The position numbers and the translations under genes were made by a program. Below, piece by piece: positions 8,498 through 15,810 of a DNA stretch of 64,000 bases (positions are counted from its first letter, which is position 1; each line of letters starts with the position of its first letter). The notes under the pieces were generated by a model that had not been told where the DNA came from, did not search any database, and worked only from the letters and a program-made list of their open reading frames with translations. Source of the stretch: Hymenobacter sp. BT559 (GTDB taxonomy: Bacteria; Bacteroidota; Bacteroidia; Cytophagales; Hymenobacteraceae); the NCBI RefSeq assembly GCF_017571525.1, contig NZ_JAGETY010000009.1, positions 174,487-238,486 of the forward strand, in the 5' to 3' direction.

Positions 8498-9092
8498 TGG
8501 GGGCTAAGTAGCTGTAGGGCCACTTTGGCCATTCATCTACCAAACCCGCTTTCACTGGATTTTCGAGCACGTAGCTGATGATGCGGTCTAGTTCACCAGA
8601 CCTTACCACATGGTCATAGCTTTCGGCTTGCCAAAATGCCCCGCTCAATCCCAACAGCTTATTGGCCTGAAAGCTGGAATAGCCTTTCAGTGTTTGTAAA
8701 GTTTTAGCTAGCGGCGGCGCGTCATCAGGCAGGTCTACTACCAGATGAACGTGATTGGGCATGATGCAGTAGCAACGCAGGTCGTAGCCCTTCCTATCGG
8801 GATAATGGATGGCTTGCTGCACAATAGCAGCCACGGCGGGCTGCCCGAGCCATGTAGGGCCGTGGGTAGAACCGTCTAGAAGCGCGTCGAAACGACCAAA
8901 GTAGCGCTTCTGCTCGGCATAGCGCAGCCCAACATCAGGCGCGCTGCGCTGCTGGGCTAGCTGGGCTTCAGCTTGCAACCGCACTAGTACTTCCTGTGGC
9001 AAGCTGCCAGCTAGCCTGAAGGTGATAAAGATTGTCTCTCCCGGTGGCAGCCGATGCGGCAGATACCGCTCATAATAAATCAGGTTCGACAT
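8466..9092 (-). CDS. REP-associated tyrosine transposase (RAYT, Y1 family)
   Basis: 208 residues. Seen: the HUH-type histidine motif MPNHVHLVVD (residues 111-120) and a tyrosine in QAESYDHVVR (Y159) in the expected catalytic spacing, plus the ENPVKAGLV block common to this family (transposase IS200-like, TnpA_REP). These single-strand DNA transferases act on REP palindromes; here the gene is bracketed by two inverted REP pairs of the same sequence, which strongly supports pairing. It is transcribed against the surrounding ABC operon. The final eight residues (ADFQSASE) are encoded by the REP itself. Confidence 0.92.
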   Translation of the reverse strand: MSNLIYYERYLPHRLPPGETIFITFRLAGSLPQEVLVRLQAEAQLAQQRSAPDVGLRYAEQKRYFGRFDALLDGSTHGPTWLGQPAVAAIVQQAIHYPDRKGYDLRCYCIMPNHVHLVVDLPDDAPPLAKTLQTLKGYSSFQANKLLGLSGAFWQAESYDHVVRSGELDRIISYVLENPVKAGLVDEWPKWPYSYLAPSNADFQSASE

Positions 9093-9095
9093 TTC

Positions 9096-9163
9096 TGTAG
9101 CGCGGACTTTCAGTCCGCAACTCTAACATAACTCTTCACTCGCGGACTGAAAGTCCGCGCTAC
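9096..9163. repeat. REP-like inverted pair 4
   Basis: Copies at 9096-9119 (slightly decayed flank, CCGCAA) and 9140-9163 (core GCGGACTGAAAGTCCGC), inverted, 20 bp apart. They lie directly upstream of the transposase start and 4 nt before the ABC ATPase ATG. Confidence 0.9.
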
Positions 9164-9167
9164 TGCC

Positions 9168-10001
9168 ATGACCACCCTTCCACACTCCTACAAAGACCCG
9201 CTGCTCACGCTGCAAGACGTGTCGATGAGCTTCGGCAGCGAGGTAATTCTGCGCGACCTCAACGTGCAGGTGCTCGACGTAATCCGTCCCGGCATGAACC
9301 AGGGGCAGGTGGTGGGCATCTACGGGCGCTCGGGCATCGGCAAGTCGGTGCTGTGCCGGCTGCTGGCGGGGCTAGCCAACCCCAGCACCGGCACCGTGCG
9401 GGTGGGCGAAGCCCAGCAGCCCGTGCAGCCCGGCGCCGTAGGCTACGTGCAGCAGCGCTACCCACTGTTCAACCACCTCACCCTGCGCGACAACCTGCTG
9501 CTGGCCGCCCATCGCAAGCACGCCCCGGCCGAAGCCCAGGCCCGTACCACCGACTACCTCGCCCGCTTTGGGCTGACCGCCCACGCCCGCAAGTACCCGG
9601 CGCACCTCTCGGGCGGGCAGCGCCAGCGGGCGGCCATCGCGCAGCAGCTCTTGTGCTCCGACCACCTCATTCTGCTCGATGAGCCCTTCTCGGGCCTCGA
9701 CGTGGCCATGATTGACGAGGTCAAGAAAATCATCGTGGAAGTCACGACCATGGATGAGCTGAACACCGTGCTCATCGTTTCGCATGATATTGCCACCACC
9801 ACGGCCCTAGCCGACCGCCTCTGGCTGCTAGCCCCCGAGCGCGACCCCAGCACCGGCCAACTGCTGCCCGGTGCCACCATTAGCCCGCGCCACCAGTACA
9901 ACCTGGCTCAGCTCGGCCTGGCCTGGCACCCCGATGTGGAAGCCGAGCCCGAATTTGCCCAGTTCGTGGAGGGTATTAAGAACGAGATTCGGGGCAGCTA
10001 G
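9168..10001 (+). CDS. ABC transporter ATPase, NitT/TauT type
   Basis: 277 residues. Walker A GRSGIGKS at 53-60, Q-loop region VQQRYPLF at 94-101, signature LSGGQRQR at 147-154, Walker B LILLDEP at 167-173, and the switch histidine in IVSHD near 202. It is the cytoplasmic motor for the permease at 7651; the two genes are separated only by the REP/transposase insertion. The C terminus carries about 45 residues beyond the core (HQYNLAQLGLAWHPDVEAE), longer than a minimal SsuB/TauB ATPase; its role is unknown. The start at 9168 lies just after REP pair 4. Confidence 0.93.
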   Translation: MTTLPHSYKDPLLTLQDVSMSFGSEVILRDLNVQVLDVIRPGMNQGQVVGIYGRSGIGKSVLCRLLAGLANPSTGTVRVGEAQQPVQPGAVGYVQQRYPLFNHLTLRDNLLLAAHRKHAPAEAQARTTDYLARFGLTAHARKYPAHLSGGQRQRAAIAQQLLCSDHLILLDEPFSGLDVAMIDEVKKIIVEVTTMDELNTVLIVSHDIATTTALADRLWLLAPERDPSTGQLLPGATISPRHQYNLAQLGLAWHPDVEAEPEFAQFVEGIKNEIRGS

Positions 10002-10011
10002 CGGTCACCCT

Positions 10012-10449
10012 CTAGGCCAGCAGCCGCGCCTGCTGGGCCACACTAATGAGCCCCGGCGCATTCTTGAGGGTGGCCAGCGCTAGCTCCCGGGCGGCGCGCT
10101 GCCACTCCTCGGGGCTGATGTCGCGGGCTTCGTCGCGCAGCATGTCGGCCACGGACTGCAGGGCGTGGGCTAGGGCCCGGTGGCGCGGATGCACGGCTTG
10201 CAGCTCGGCGTAGGCAGCATCCCAGTGCGCCCGCAGCTTCTTGCGCCGCGTGCGAAACACCGATTCTTGCGCGGGCGGGGCTTGCAGCGCATCGAGCAGC
10301 GCCACCAGGGGCATCAGCCGGGCAGCCGATTCAACCACGGCCCCGTCGAGGCGCCGCCGCCGCTGGCGCACGGCCGCCCTGAATCGCTGGGTGCGCGGCA
10401 ACTCGCTTGCGCGGCTAGCCCCCGCTAGCTTCCGAAAACCTACTTGCAT
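10012..10449 (-). CDS. Hypothetical helical basic protein
   Basis: 145 residues, strongly helical and Arg/Ala-rich (AVRQRRRRLDGAVVESAARL), with no signal peptide and no family I recognise. It is convergent with the ABC ATPase gene, with only 10 bp between the stops, and no terminator-like hairpin there. The frame keeps the high-GC third-position bias of its neighbours, which supports it being real. A helical-bundle, CHAD-like role is possible but not supported by a clear motif. Confidence 0.55.
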   Translation of the reverse strand: MQVGFRKLAGASRASELPRTQRFRAAVRQRRRRLDGAVVESAARLMPLVALLDALQAPPAQESVFRTRRKKLRAHWDAAYAELQAVHPRHRALAHALQSVADMLRDEARDISPEEWQRAARELALATLKNAPGLISVAQQARLLA

Positions 10450-10587
10450 AGTCCTGGCATTGAGGGTGGCAAGGTAGGGGGTAATAAGCTGGGGTGCAAA
10501 GTCCGTCTGCCACTAACAGAACCTAGCGCGGCTGCCTTAGGACGTTAACGTGGTAGCTAAACCTAAAATCATTCTATTAACAGGAGC

Positions 10588-11004
10588 TTAGAGGTAGGGC
10601 TTAATGCAGCAGTATAGTCCCACCCCAACTAAAGAAATACCAATTACAAGTACATTAATAGTTTCCCAGTCTATAGTGGTGTAGCCAATCACAAAATCCT
10701 GTGGCTTTGACGGGTCGTAGAGTATTTGAACGCGTTGCCCAAGGTGAAAAGCAGCGGGATAACTACCAGAATTATAACGTAGTGTTATGGTTTCATAACT
10801 AGAATCTGTGAACCTGACTACCGGATACAAACTACTTGAATCAGGGTCATCATCTTGTTCGAGCCTTACAACAGTGCTCTCAGTTCGTAATCCATTTTGA
10901 AGTAAAAAAGTCCGTTTGCGATACCGCTCAAATGCGCTATACAAAAAGACACTGCCTATTCCTACTGAGAAAGCAGTAGGAATACCCGCTGAAATGTCGA
11001 GCAT
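10588..11004 (-). CDS. DUF3592-type membrane protein
   Basis: 138 residues. An N-terminal hydrophobic segment (about 8-24), a soluble beta-rich middle with the pattern SLYPVVRFTDSSYETITL and LGQRVQILYDPSKPQDFVIG, and a C-terminal membrane span (residues 115-135). This is the DUF3592 layout, in which the middle forms a small beta domain between two spans. Function unknown. The gene and its flanks (about 10550-11170) are clearly richer in A+T than everything around, which suggests acquisition from another source. Confidence 0.75.
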   Translation of the reverse strand: MLDISAGIPTAFSVGIGSVFLYSAFERYRKRTFLLQNGLRTESTVVRLEQDDDPDSSSLYPVVRFTDSSYETITLRYNSGSYPAAFHLGQRVQILYDPSKPQDFVIGYTTIDWETINVLVIGISLVGVGLYCCIKPYL

Positions 11005-11199
11005 ATAGTTTACTAAAGACTGCTAGCGTATGGATTGATGCTGAGTAATATATGCAAAATGACGAATTTTATAAATGCACTGGAATGCTCGTCTTCTACT
11101 CGTCATTAACAAGGAATCCAAATTGGGTGAATAATGCCGCCAAAAGTAGCAGCCTAACCTTGCCGTTCTTTGCCGCAGCGACATAACTCTTACCCAGAC

Positions 11200-12555
11200 A
11201 TGCCCACCGGAACCCTGCTCCTCATCGACGACGAAGCGCGCTTGCGGCAGCTGCTGGCCCAGGTGCTGGAGCTGGAAGGCTACACCGTGCTGCAAGCCCC
11301 CGATGCCTACCGCGGCCTGGCCCTGCTAGCCCAGCACGCCGCCGAGGTGCTGGTGGTGCTCTCCGATGTGAAGCTACCCGATGGCCACGGCGTGGAGCTG
11401 CTGCCGCGCTACCGGGCCGCCGCGCCGCTAGCCGAGGTGGTGCTGCTCACGGCTTTCGGCACCATCCCCGACGGGGTGAAGGCTATGAAGCTCGGCGCCT
11501 TCGACTACCTCACCAAGGGCGATTTTGAGCAGCAGCTGGTAGTGGTGGTGGAGCGCGCTGCCGAAAAGGCCCGCCTGCAGCGCCGGGTGGCCGAGCTGGA
11601 AAAGCGCGTAGGCCAGCGCCACAGCTTCGAGAGCATGATAGGCGAGGCCCCGGCTCTGCGGCGCGCCCAGCACCTGGCCCGGCAGGTGGCGCCCACCGAT
11701 AGCACGGTGCTGCTCGAAGGACCTACCGGCGCGGGCAAGGAGCTGTTTGCCCAGGCCCTGCACGAGGCCAGCGGGCGTAAGAGCAAGCCGTTTGTGGCCG
11801 TCAATTGCTCCGCCTTTCCCAAAGATTTGCTGGAAAGCGAGCTGTTTGGCTACAAGAAAGGCGCCTTTACTGGGGCACTGACCGACAAGAAAGGCTTGCT
11901 GGAAGAAGCCACCGGCGGCACCCTGTTTCTGGACGAAATCGGCGAGCTGGAGCTGAATGTGCAGGCCAAGTTTCTGCGGGTGCTGGAGATGCAGCAGTTT
12001 ACCAAGCTCGGCGACACCAAGGCCACGAGCGTGAATATTCGGCTGGTGGCGGCCACCAACCGCAACCTCAAGCAGGAGGCCGCCGAGGGGCGCTTCCGGC
12101 CCGATTTGTACTACCGGCTCTCGGTGTTCACCATCCTGGTGCCGTCGCTGAAGGAGCGGGCTAGCGACGTGCCGCTGCTAGCCGGGTTTTTCTTGCAGCA
12201 CTTCGCCGCCCGGCTGGCCAAGCGCCTGCCCGGCCTAGCCCCCGAAACCGTGGCCGCACTGCAAGCCTACGCTTGGCCCGGCAATGTGCGCGAACTCAAA
12301 AACGTACTGGAGCGCGCCGCCATCCTGGCGCCGGCCGGCGAGCCGCTAGCCCCCGAATACCTGCCCGAAGAGTTTCAGAGCGGCGCCCGGCCCGTCTTAT
12401 CGGCCGATGATGAAAGCCTGCGGGCCCTTGAAGCGCGCCACATTAAGCGGCTGATGGGCGACTTGCTGGGCAACAAGCCCGAAGTGGCCAAGAAGCTCGG
12501 CATCGGCCTGACTACGCTGTACCGGAAATTGCAGGAGTACGGGCTGGAAGAGTAA
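11200..12555 (+). CDS. Sigma-54-dependent response regulator (NtrC/AtoC class)
   Basis: 451 residues: receiver domain (1-120) with phosphoacceptor D56 in LSDVKLPDG, AAA+ domain (about 147-375) with Walker A GPTGAGKE (174-181), the sigma-54 contact loop GAFTGA (221-226) and Walker B LFLDEIGE (242-249), and a C-terminal Fis-type helix-turn-helix (GNKPEVAKKLGIGLTTLYRK). It should activate sigma-54 promoters when phosphorylated. The histidine kinase at 13592, two genes downstream on the same strand, is the likely partner. The ATG at 11200 starts the receiver directly; an upstream frame to 11170 adds ten unlikely residues. Confidence 0.93.
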   Translation: MPTGTLLLIDDEARLRQLLAQVLELEGYTVLQAPDAYRGLALLAQHAAEVLVVLSDVKLPDGHGVELLPRYRAAAPLAEVVLLTAFGTIPDGVKAMKLGAFDYLTKGDFEQQLVVVVERAAEKARLQRRVAELEKRVGQRHSFESMIGEAPALRRAQHLARQVAPTDSTVLLEGPTGAGKELFAQALHEASGRKSKPFVAVNCSAFPKDLLESELFGYKKGAFTGALTDKKGLLEEATGGTLFLDEIGELELNVQAKFLRVLEMQQFTKLGDTKATSVNIRLVAATNRNLKQEAAEGRFRPDLYYRLSVFTILVPSLKERASDVPLLAGFFLQHFAARLAKRLPGLAPETVAALQAYAWPGNVRELKNVLERAAILAPAGEPLAPEYLPEEFQSGARPVLSADDESLRALEARHIKRLMGDLLGNKPEVAKKLGIGLTTLYRKLQEYGLEE

Positions 12556-12581
12556 TCCTACCCACTCGCCCATACTTTGCG

Positions 12582-12626
12582 TCTGTCATTGCCGCGCTCC
12601 ACTGCGTTGCGCTCGCAATGACAGAT
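12582..12626. repeat. Intergenic hairpin, CGAGCGCAG-like repeat family (copy 1, diverged)
   Basis: Arms TCTGTCATTGC (12582-12592) and GCAATGACAGA (12615-12625) around a loop containing GCGTTGCGCTCG. It lies between the sigma-54 regulator and the metallo-beta-lactamase-fold gene and may terminate or process the transcript. Confidence 0.7.
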
Positions 12627-12643
12627 GCTATTAGTGGTAGTTT

Positions 12644-13558
12644 ATGAAAAAGCTGTTTCTACTAGGGCTATTCCTCACTTGCGGCACCGTGGCCTTCGCG
12701 CAAGACCAAAAGCTCATTGTGCTAGGCGTGGCGCAGGATGGCGGCTATCCGCAAATCGGCGCTGTGCAGGAGTTTGCGGCCGTAGAGTTGGGCCAGCGCC
12801 CGCGCCAAAAAGTGGTTTCGCTAGGGGTGGTAGATGAGCAGGCCGGGCAAAAATTCCTCTTCGAAGCCACGCCCGATATGTCCGAGCAGCTCTACGCGCT
12901 CAATGAGTATTTGCCCACGCCGGGCACGCTGCCTACGGGTATCTTCCTCACCCACGGGCACATCGGGCACTACACGGGCCTCATGTACCTGGGCCGCGAG
13001 GCGCTGGGGGCTAGCCAGGTGCCGGTATACGCCATGCCGCGCATGGTTGGCTTTCTGACGAATAACGCGCCGTGGAGCCAGCTCGTGACGCTGCAAAATA
13101 TTCAGCTGAAACCACTTGCCAGCGGCCAAGTAATCTCGCTGAATCCGCGTTTGAAAATTACGCCTTTCCTGGTACCGCACCGCGATGAGTTTACCGAAAC
13201 GGTGGGCTTTGAACTTGCGGGGGCGCACAAAAAAGCGGTATTTATTCCGGACATCGACAAGTGGGCGAAGTGGCCGCAGCAGCTGAGCGAACTCTTAAAG
13301 CGCGTGGATTATGCGCTGCTCGACGCCACGTTTTACCGCGATGGTGAAATTGCCCGCCCGATGGCCGAGGTGCCGCATCCGTTTGTAGAAGAAACGCTGC
13401 GGCTGCTGCAAAGCCTGCCGCCCGCCGAGCGGGCCAAGGTTTACTTTATCCATTTCAACCACACCAATCCGCTGCTGCAGCGCGACAGCCCCGAGCGCCG
13501 GGCGGTGCTGCGGCAAGGGTTTCATATTGCCGACGAAGGCCTCGCGCTGCCTTTGTAA
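12644..13558 (+). CDS. Secreted metallo-beta-lactamase-fold protein, PqqB-like
   Basis: 304 residues with a signal peptide (MKKLFLLGLFLTCGTVAFA). The fold is indicated by FLTHGHIGHYTGL (about residues 104-116), then VPHRDEFTETVGF, PDIDKW, LLDATFYRDGE and IHFNHTNPLL, in the order seen in PqqB-type proteins. The usual HxHxDH motif is HGHIGH here, lacking the Asp, so metal binding may be incomplete, as in PqqB. No PQQ pathway gene is nearby. It lies between a response regulator and its probable kinase, so it may belong to that signalling unit. Substrate unknown. Confidence 0.8.
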   Translation: MKKLFLLGLFLTCGTVAFAQDQKLIVLGVAQDGGYPQIGAVQEFAAVELGQRPRQKVVSLGVVDEQAGQKFLFEATPDMSEQLYALNEYLPTPGTLPTGIFLTHGHIGHYTGLMYLGREALGASQVPVYAMPRMVGFLTNNAPWSQLVTLQNIQLKPLASGQVISLNPRLKITPFLVPHRDEFTETVGFELAGAHKKAVFIPDIDKWAKWPQQLSELLKRVDYALLDATFYRDGEIARPMAEVPHPFVEETLRLLQSLPPAERAKVYFIHFNHTNPLLQRDSPERRAVLRQGFHIADEGLALPL

Positions 13559-13591
13559 TGAAGTGGCCGCCGGGCCGATTACCCCCTAGCC

Positions 13592-15073
13592 ATGTCGCTA
13601 AAAATTCAAATTCGTCTGGGCGTGCTGCTCATGCTGGGCCTGCTGCTGGGCCTGGGCAGCTACGTTATTTTCACCATTCACCGGCTCGAAACCGAAACGC
13701 CCAGCGTGCAGCAAGCCAACGCGCTGGCGGCCCAGCGGGCGGTGTATTTGTTCTTGATAATCAGCACGCTGCTGGGCATCGTACTGATGGTGCGGCTGCC
13801 ACGGCTGGTTACGCGCCCGCTCACGCGCCTCACCGCCGACGTGGAGCGCGTGGCCGCGCCCGGCCCCGTGACGCGCGTGGCCGTGACCCGCAACAACGAA
13901 ATCGGCCACGTAGCGGCGGCCGTAAACCGCGTGCTGCGCCAGGCCGAAGACGAGCGCCGCGCCACCCTGGCCGAGCTCATTACCCAGCGCAACCGCACCG
14001 ACAGCCTCGTGCGCGGGCTGGATGAGGGCCTGCTCCTCATCGACCAGCACGGCGTTATCGTGCTCGCCAACCCTGTGGCCTGCCTGCTGTTGGGCCAGCC
14101 CGCCAAAACCCTGCTCGACCAGCCCGCCGCCGAGGTGGCCCGCCACAACGACATGCTGCGCGAGTGGCTGCGCGCCCTCGACGCGCCGGCGGCTAGCCCC
14201 ACTCCCACCGACCAAGGCGAGCCTAGCCGGCCCGCCGGGCCCGTGTTTATGGTGCGGCCGCACGGCGAAAACCTGCACTACCAGCTCACGGTGAGCGAGG
14301 TAACCGAGCTGAACGAGGAGCTGAAGAAGGCCGTGCCGGCGGGCCACGTCTTTTGCCTGCGCGACGTGTCGGCCTTCAAAAATCTCGACCAGGTGAAGTC
14401 GGAGTTTCTGGCCACGATTTCGCACGAATTAAAAACACCACTGGCCAGTATCAACCTCAGCTTGATGCTGATGCAGGACGAGCGCCTCACCGCCGAGCGG
14501 CGCCAGGAGATAGCGGGCGGCATTCGGGGCGAAACCCAGCGGCTGCTGGGCATGGTGGGCCAGCTTATTGAGGTATCGCGCCTCGACGCGGGCAAGGAAA
14601 TCCGCCTCAACCTGGCACCGGTGCCGCTGCCCGAGGTAGTGCGCTACGCCACCGACATTGTGCGCGCCCAGCTCACCGACAAGGACTTGCGCCTGGCCGT
14701 GCACCTGGCCGAGCCGCTCCCCTGCGCCCACGCCGATGTGGAGAAAACCACCTGGGTGCTCATCAATCTCTTATCTAACGCCATTCGCTACTCGCCGCAC
14801 GGCGCGGCGCTCACCATCAACGTGGTGCCCTGGGGCGAAATGGTGCAGCTGAGCGTGGAAGACCAGGGGCCAGGCATTGCGAAAGAATATCACCAGCGCA
14901 TTTTCCAGCGCTTTGGCGGGGTGCTGGGGCCGGGCGGGCACCAGCGCGGCAGCTCGGGACTGGGGTTGAGTATCAGCCGCGAGTTTATCACGGCGCAGGG
15001 CGGGCAGCTGTGGGTAGAGAGCCAACCCGGCGCCGGCAGCTGCTTCACGTTTACGCTGCCGACGGCGGGGTAA
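13592..15073 (+). CDS. Membrane sensor histidine kinase with HAMP and PAS-like domain
   Basis: 493 residues. Two membrane spans (about 10-30 and 50-68) enclose a periplasmic loop of only some 20 residues, so the signal is probably sensed in or under the membrane. HAMP follows (69-120), then a PAS-like domain (137-262), HisKA with H278 in ISHELKTPL, and HATPase_c with LINLLSNAIRYSP, EDQGPGIA and GSSGLGLSISRE. Kinases of this build pair with NtrC-type regulators; the regulator at 11200 is the obvious partner. The ATG at 13592 overlaps nothing and begins 33 bp after the preceding stop. Confidence 0.92.
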   Translation: MSLKIQIRLGVLLMLGLLLGLGSYVIFTIHRLETETPSVQQANALAAQRAVYLFLIISTLLGIVLMVRLPRLVTRPLTRLTADVERVAAPGPVTRVAVTRNNEIGHVAAAVNRVLRQAEDERRATLAELITQRNRTDSLVRGLDEGLLLIDQHGVIVLANPVACLLLGQPAKTLLDQPAAEVARHNDMLREWLRALDAPAASPTPTDQGEPSRPAGPVFMVRPHGENLHYQLTVSEVTELNEELKKAVPAGHVFCLRDVSAFKNLDQVKSEFLATISHELKTPLASINLSLMLMQDERLTAERRQEIAGGIRGETQRLLGMVGQLIEVSRLDAGKEIRLNLAPVPLPEVVRYATDIVRAQLTDKDLRLAVHLAEPLPCAHADVEKTTWVLINLLSNAIRYSPHGAALTINVVPWGEMVQLSVEDQGPGIAKEYHQRIFQRFGGVLGPGGHQRGSSGLGLSISREFITAQGGQLWVESQPGAGSCFTFTLPTAG

Positions 15074-15075
15074 CT

Positions 15076-15125
15076 CCTCTCCGTCTGTCCTTGCGAGCGC
15101 AGCGCGGCAAGGACAGACGGAGAGG
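15076..15125. repeat. Perfect hairpin, CGAGCGCAG repeat family (copy 2)
   Basis: A 19-bp perfect stem (15076-15094 and 15107-15125, outer end CCTCTCCGTCTGTCCTTGC) around a loop GAGCGCAGCGCG. It starts 3 bp after the kinase stop and lies between convergent genes. No T-run, so it is a repeat element first and a terminator only possibly. Confidence 0.85.
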
Positions 15126-15161
15126 CATAGGAAATATGCTGGTGATTGCCTGGTAAACTGC

Positions 15162-15596
15162 CTACGCCGCCACCCGGCCCGGCTGGCTGCTCTGGCACTG
15201 CATAAGCCAGTCTGTAAGCGGACCTTCTTCGGAGAAGAACGCTACCCGATTGGGGCCAGGCGTGGGGGGCCCTAGCTGAGCCAGCAGGCTGGGCGTGAGC
15301 AGGTAGCCCAGACACACGGGGCCATCGAGGCGCTGGGCGGCGCGGGCCAGAAAATCGGCCGCCACCCAGCGACGGTCAGCTTCATCGGGGGCATTGCGGC
15401 TGCGTAAGTCGATTTTCCAGCAAGTGCAGTTCACTTCCCGCGCCAGGCGCAGAATGGCGAAGTAGCCCTGCCGCAGCTCGGCCCCCGATACCGGCCGGTG
15501 CCAGCGCGCCACCAGGTATTGCACATCGGGGCGGTAGCGCAGCTCCAGAAAATCGGCCTCGGGCTGGAGGTGGTTAGAGGAAGGCACGGTGGTCAT
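15162..15596 (-). CDS. Hypothetical protein, STAS/SpoIIAA-like outline
   Basis: 144 residues, soluble. The pattern EADFLELRYRPDVQYLVARW followed by helical and strand segments (FAILRLAREVNCTCWKIDLRS, then AQRLDGPVCLGYLLTP) resembles small alpha/beta proteins that Hymenobacter genomes carry in many copies, with a hint of a SpoIIAA/STAS-like fold. No catalytic motif seen. It is convergent with the histidine kinase. Confidence 0.6.
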   Translation of the reverse strand: MTTVPSSNHLQPEADFLELRYRPDVQYLVARWHRPVSGAELRQGYFAILRLAREVNCTCWKIDLRSRNAPDEADRRWVAADFLARAAQRLDGPVCLGYLLTPSLLAQLGPPTPGPNRVAFFSEEGPLTDWLMQCQSSQPGRVAA

Positions 15597-15798
15597 AGCA
15601 GAAGCAGGTGAGTAACCAACGAGAGATGCTTGTTTCGACGGCGAAGGTTGCGCGAGGTTTAGTTAAATGGGTGAATTGTTCGGCCGGCGGCGGGGCTTTC
15701 CAGACCAAGGGGGCGTTTTATTCGGGCGACGATGGGCCGAAACTAGCGCCTCAAGCTGTAGCCTGCGTGAGGCCCCGGCCGTAGCCGCCGGCCCGGCG

Positions 15799-15805
15799 TA
15801 ATTTG
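15799..15805 (+). promoter_or_regulatory. Possible -7 element TAATTTG before pullulanase
   Basis: TAATTTG is one base shorter than the TAnnTTTG consensus and lies 5 nt before the ATG at 15811. Weak, but it follows the same start-proximal pattern as four other genes in the window. Confidence 0.3.
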
Positions 15806-15810
15806 CTGGT

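Noticed and set aside
5613..9163. Possible CRISPR array from regularly repeated palindromes
   Set aside because: Copies come in inverted pairs with genes between them and unequal spacing; no short regular spacers and no cas genes.
13598..14425. 275-residue minus-strand reading frame
   Set aside because: Antisense to the histidine kinase; His/Gln/Gly-rich with no domain.
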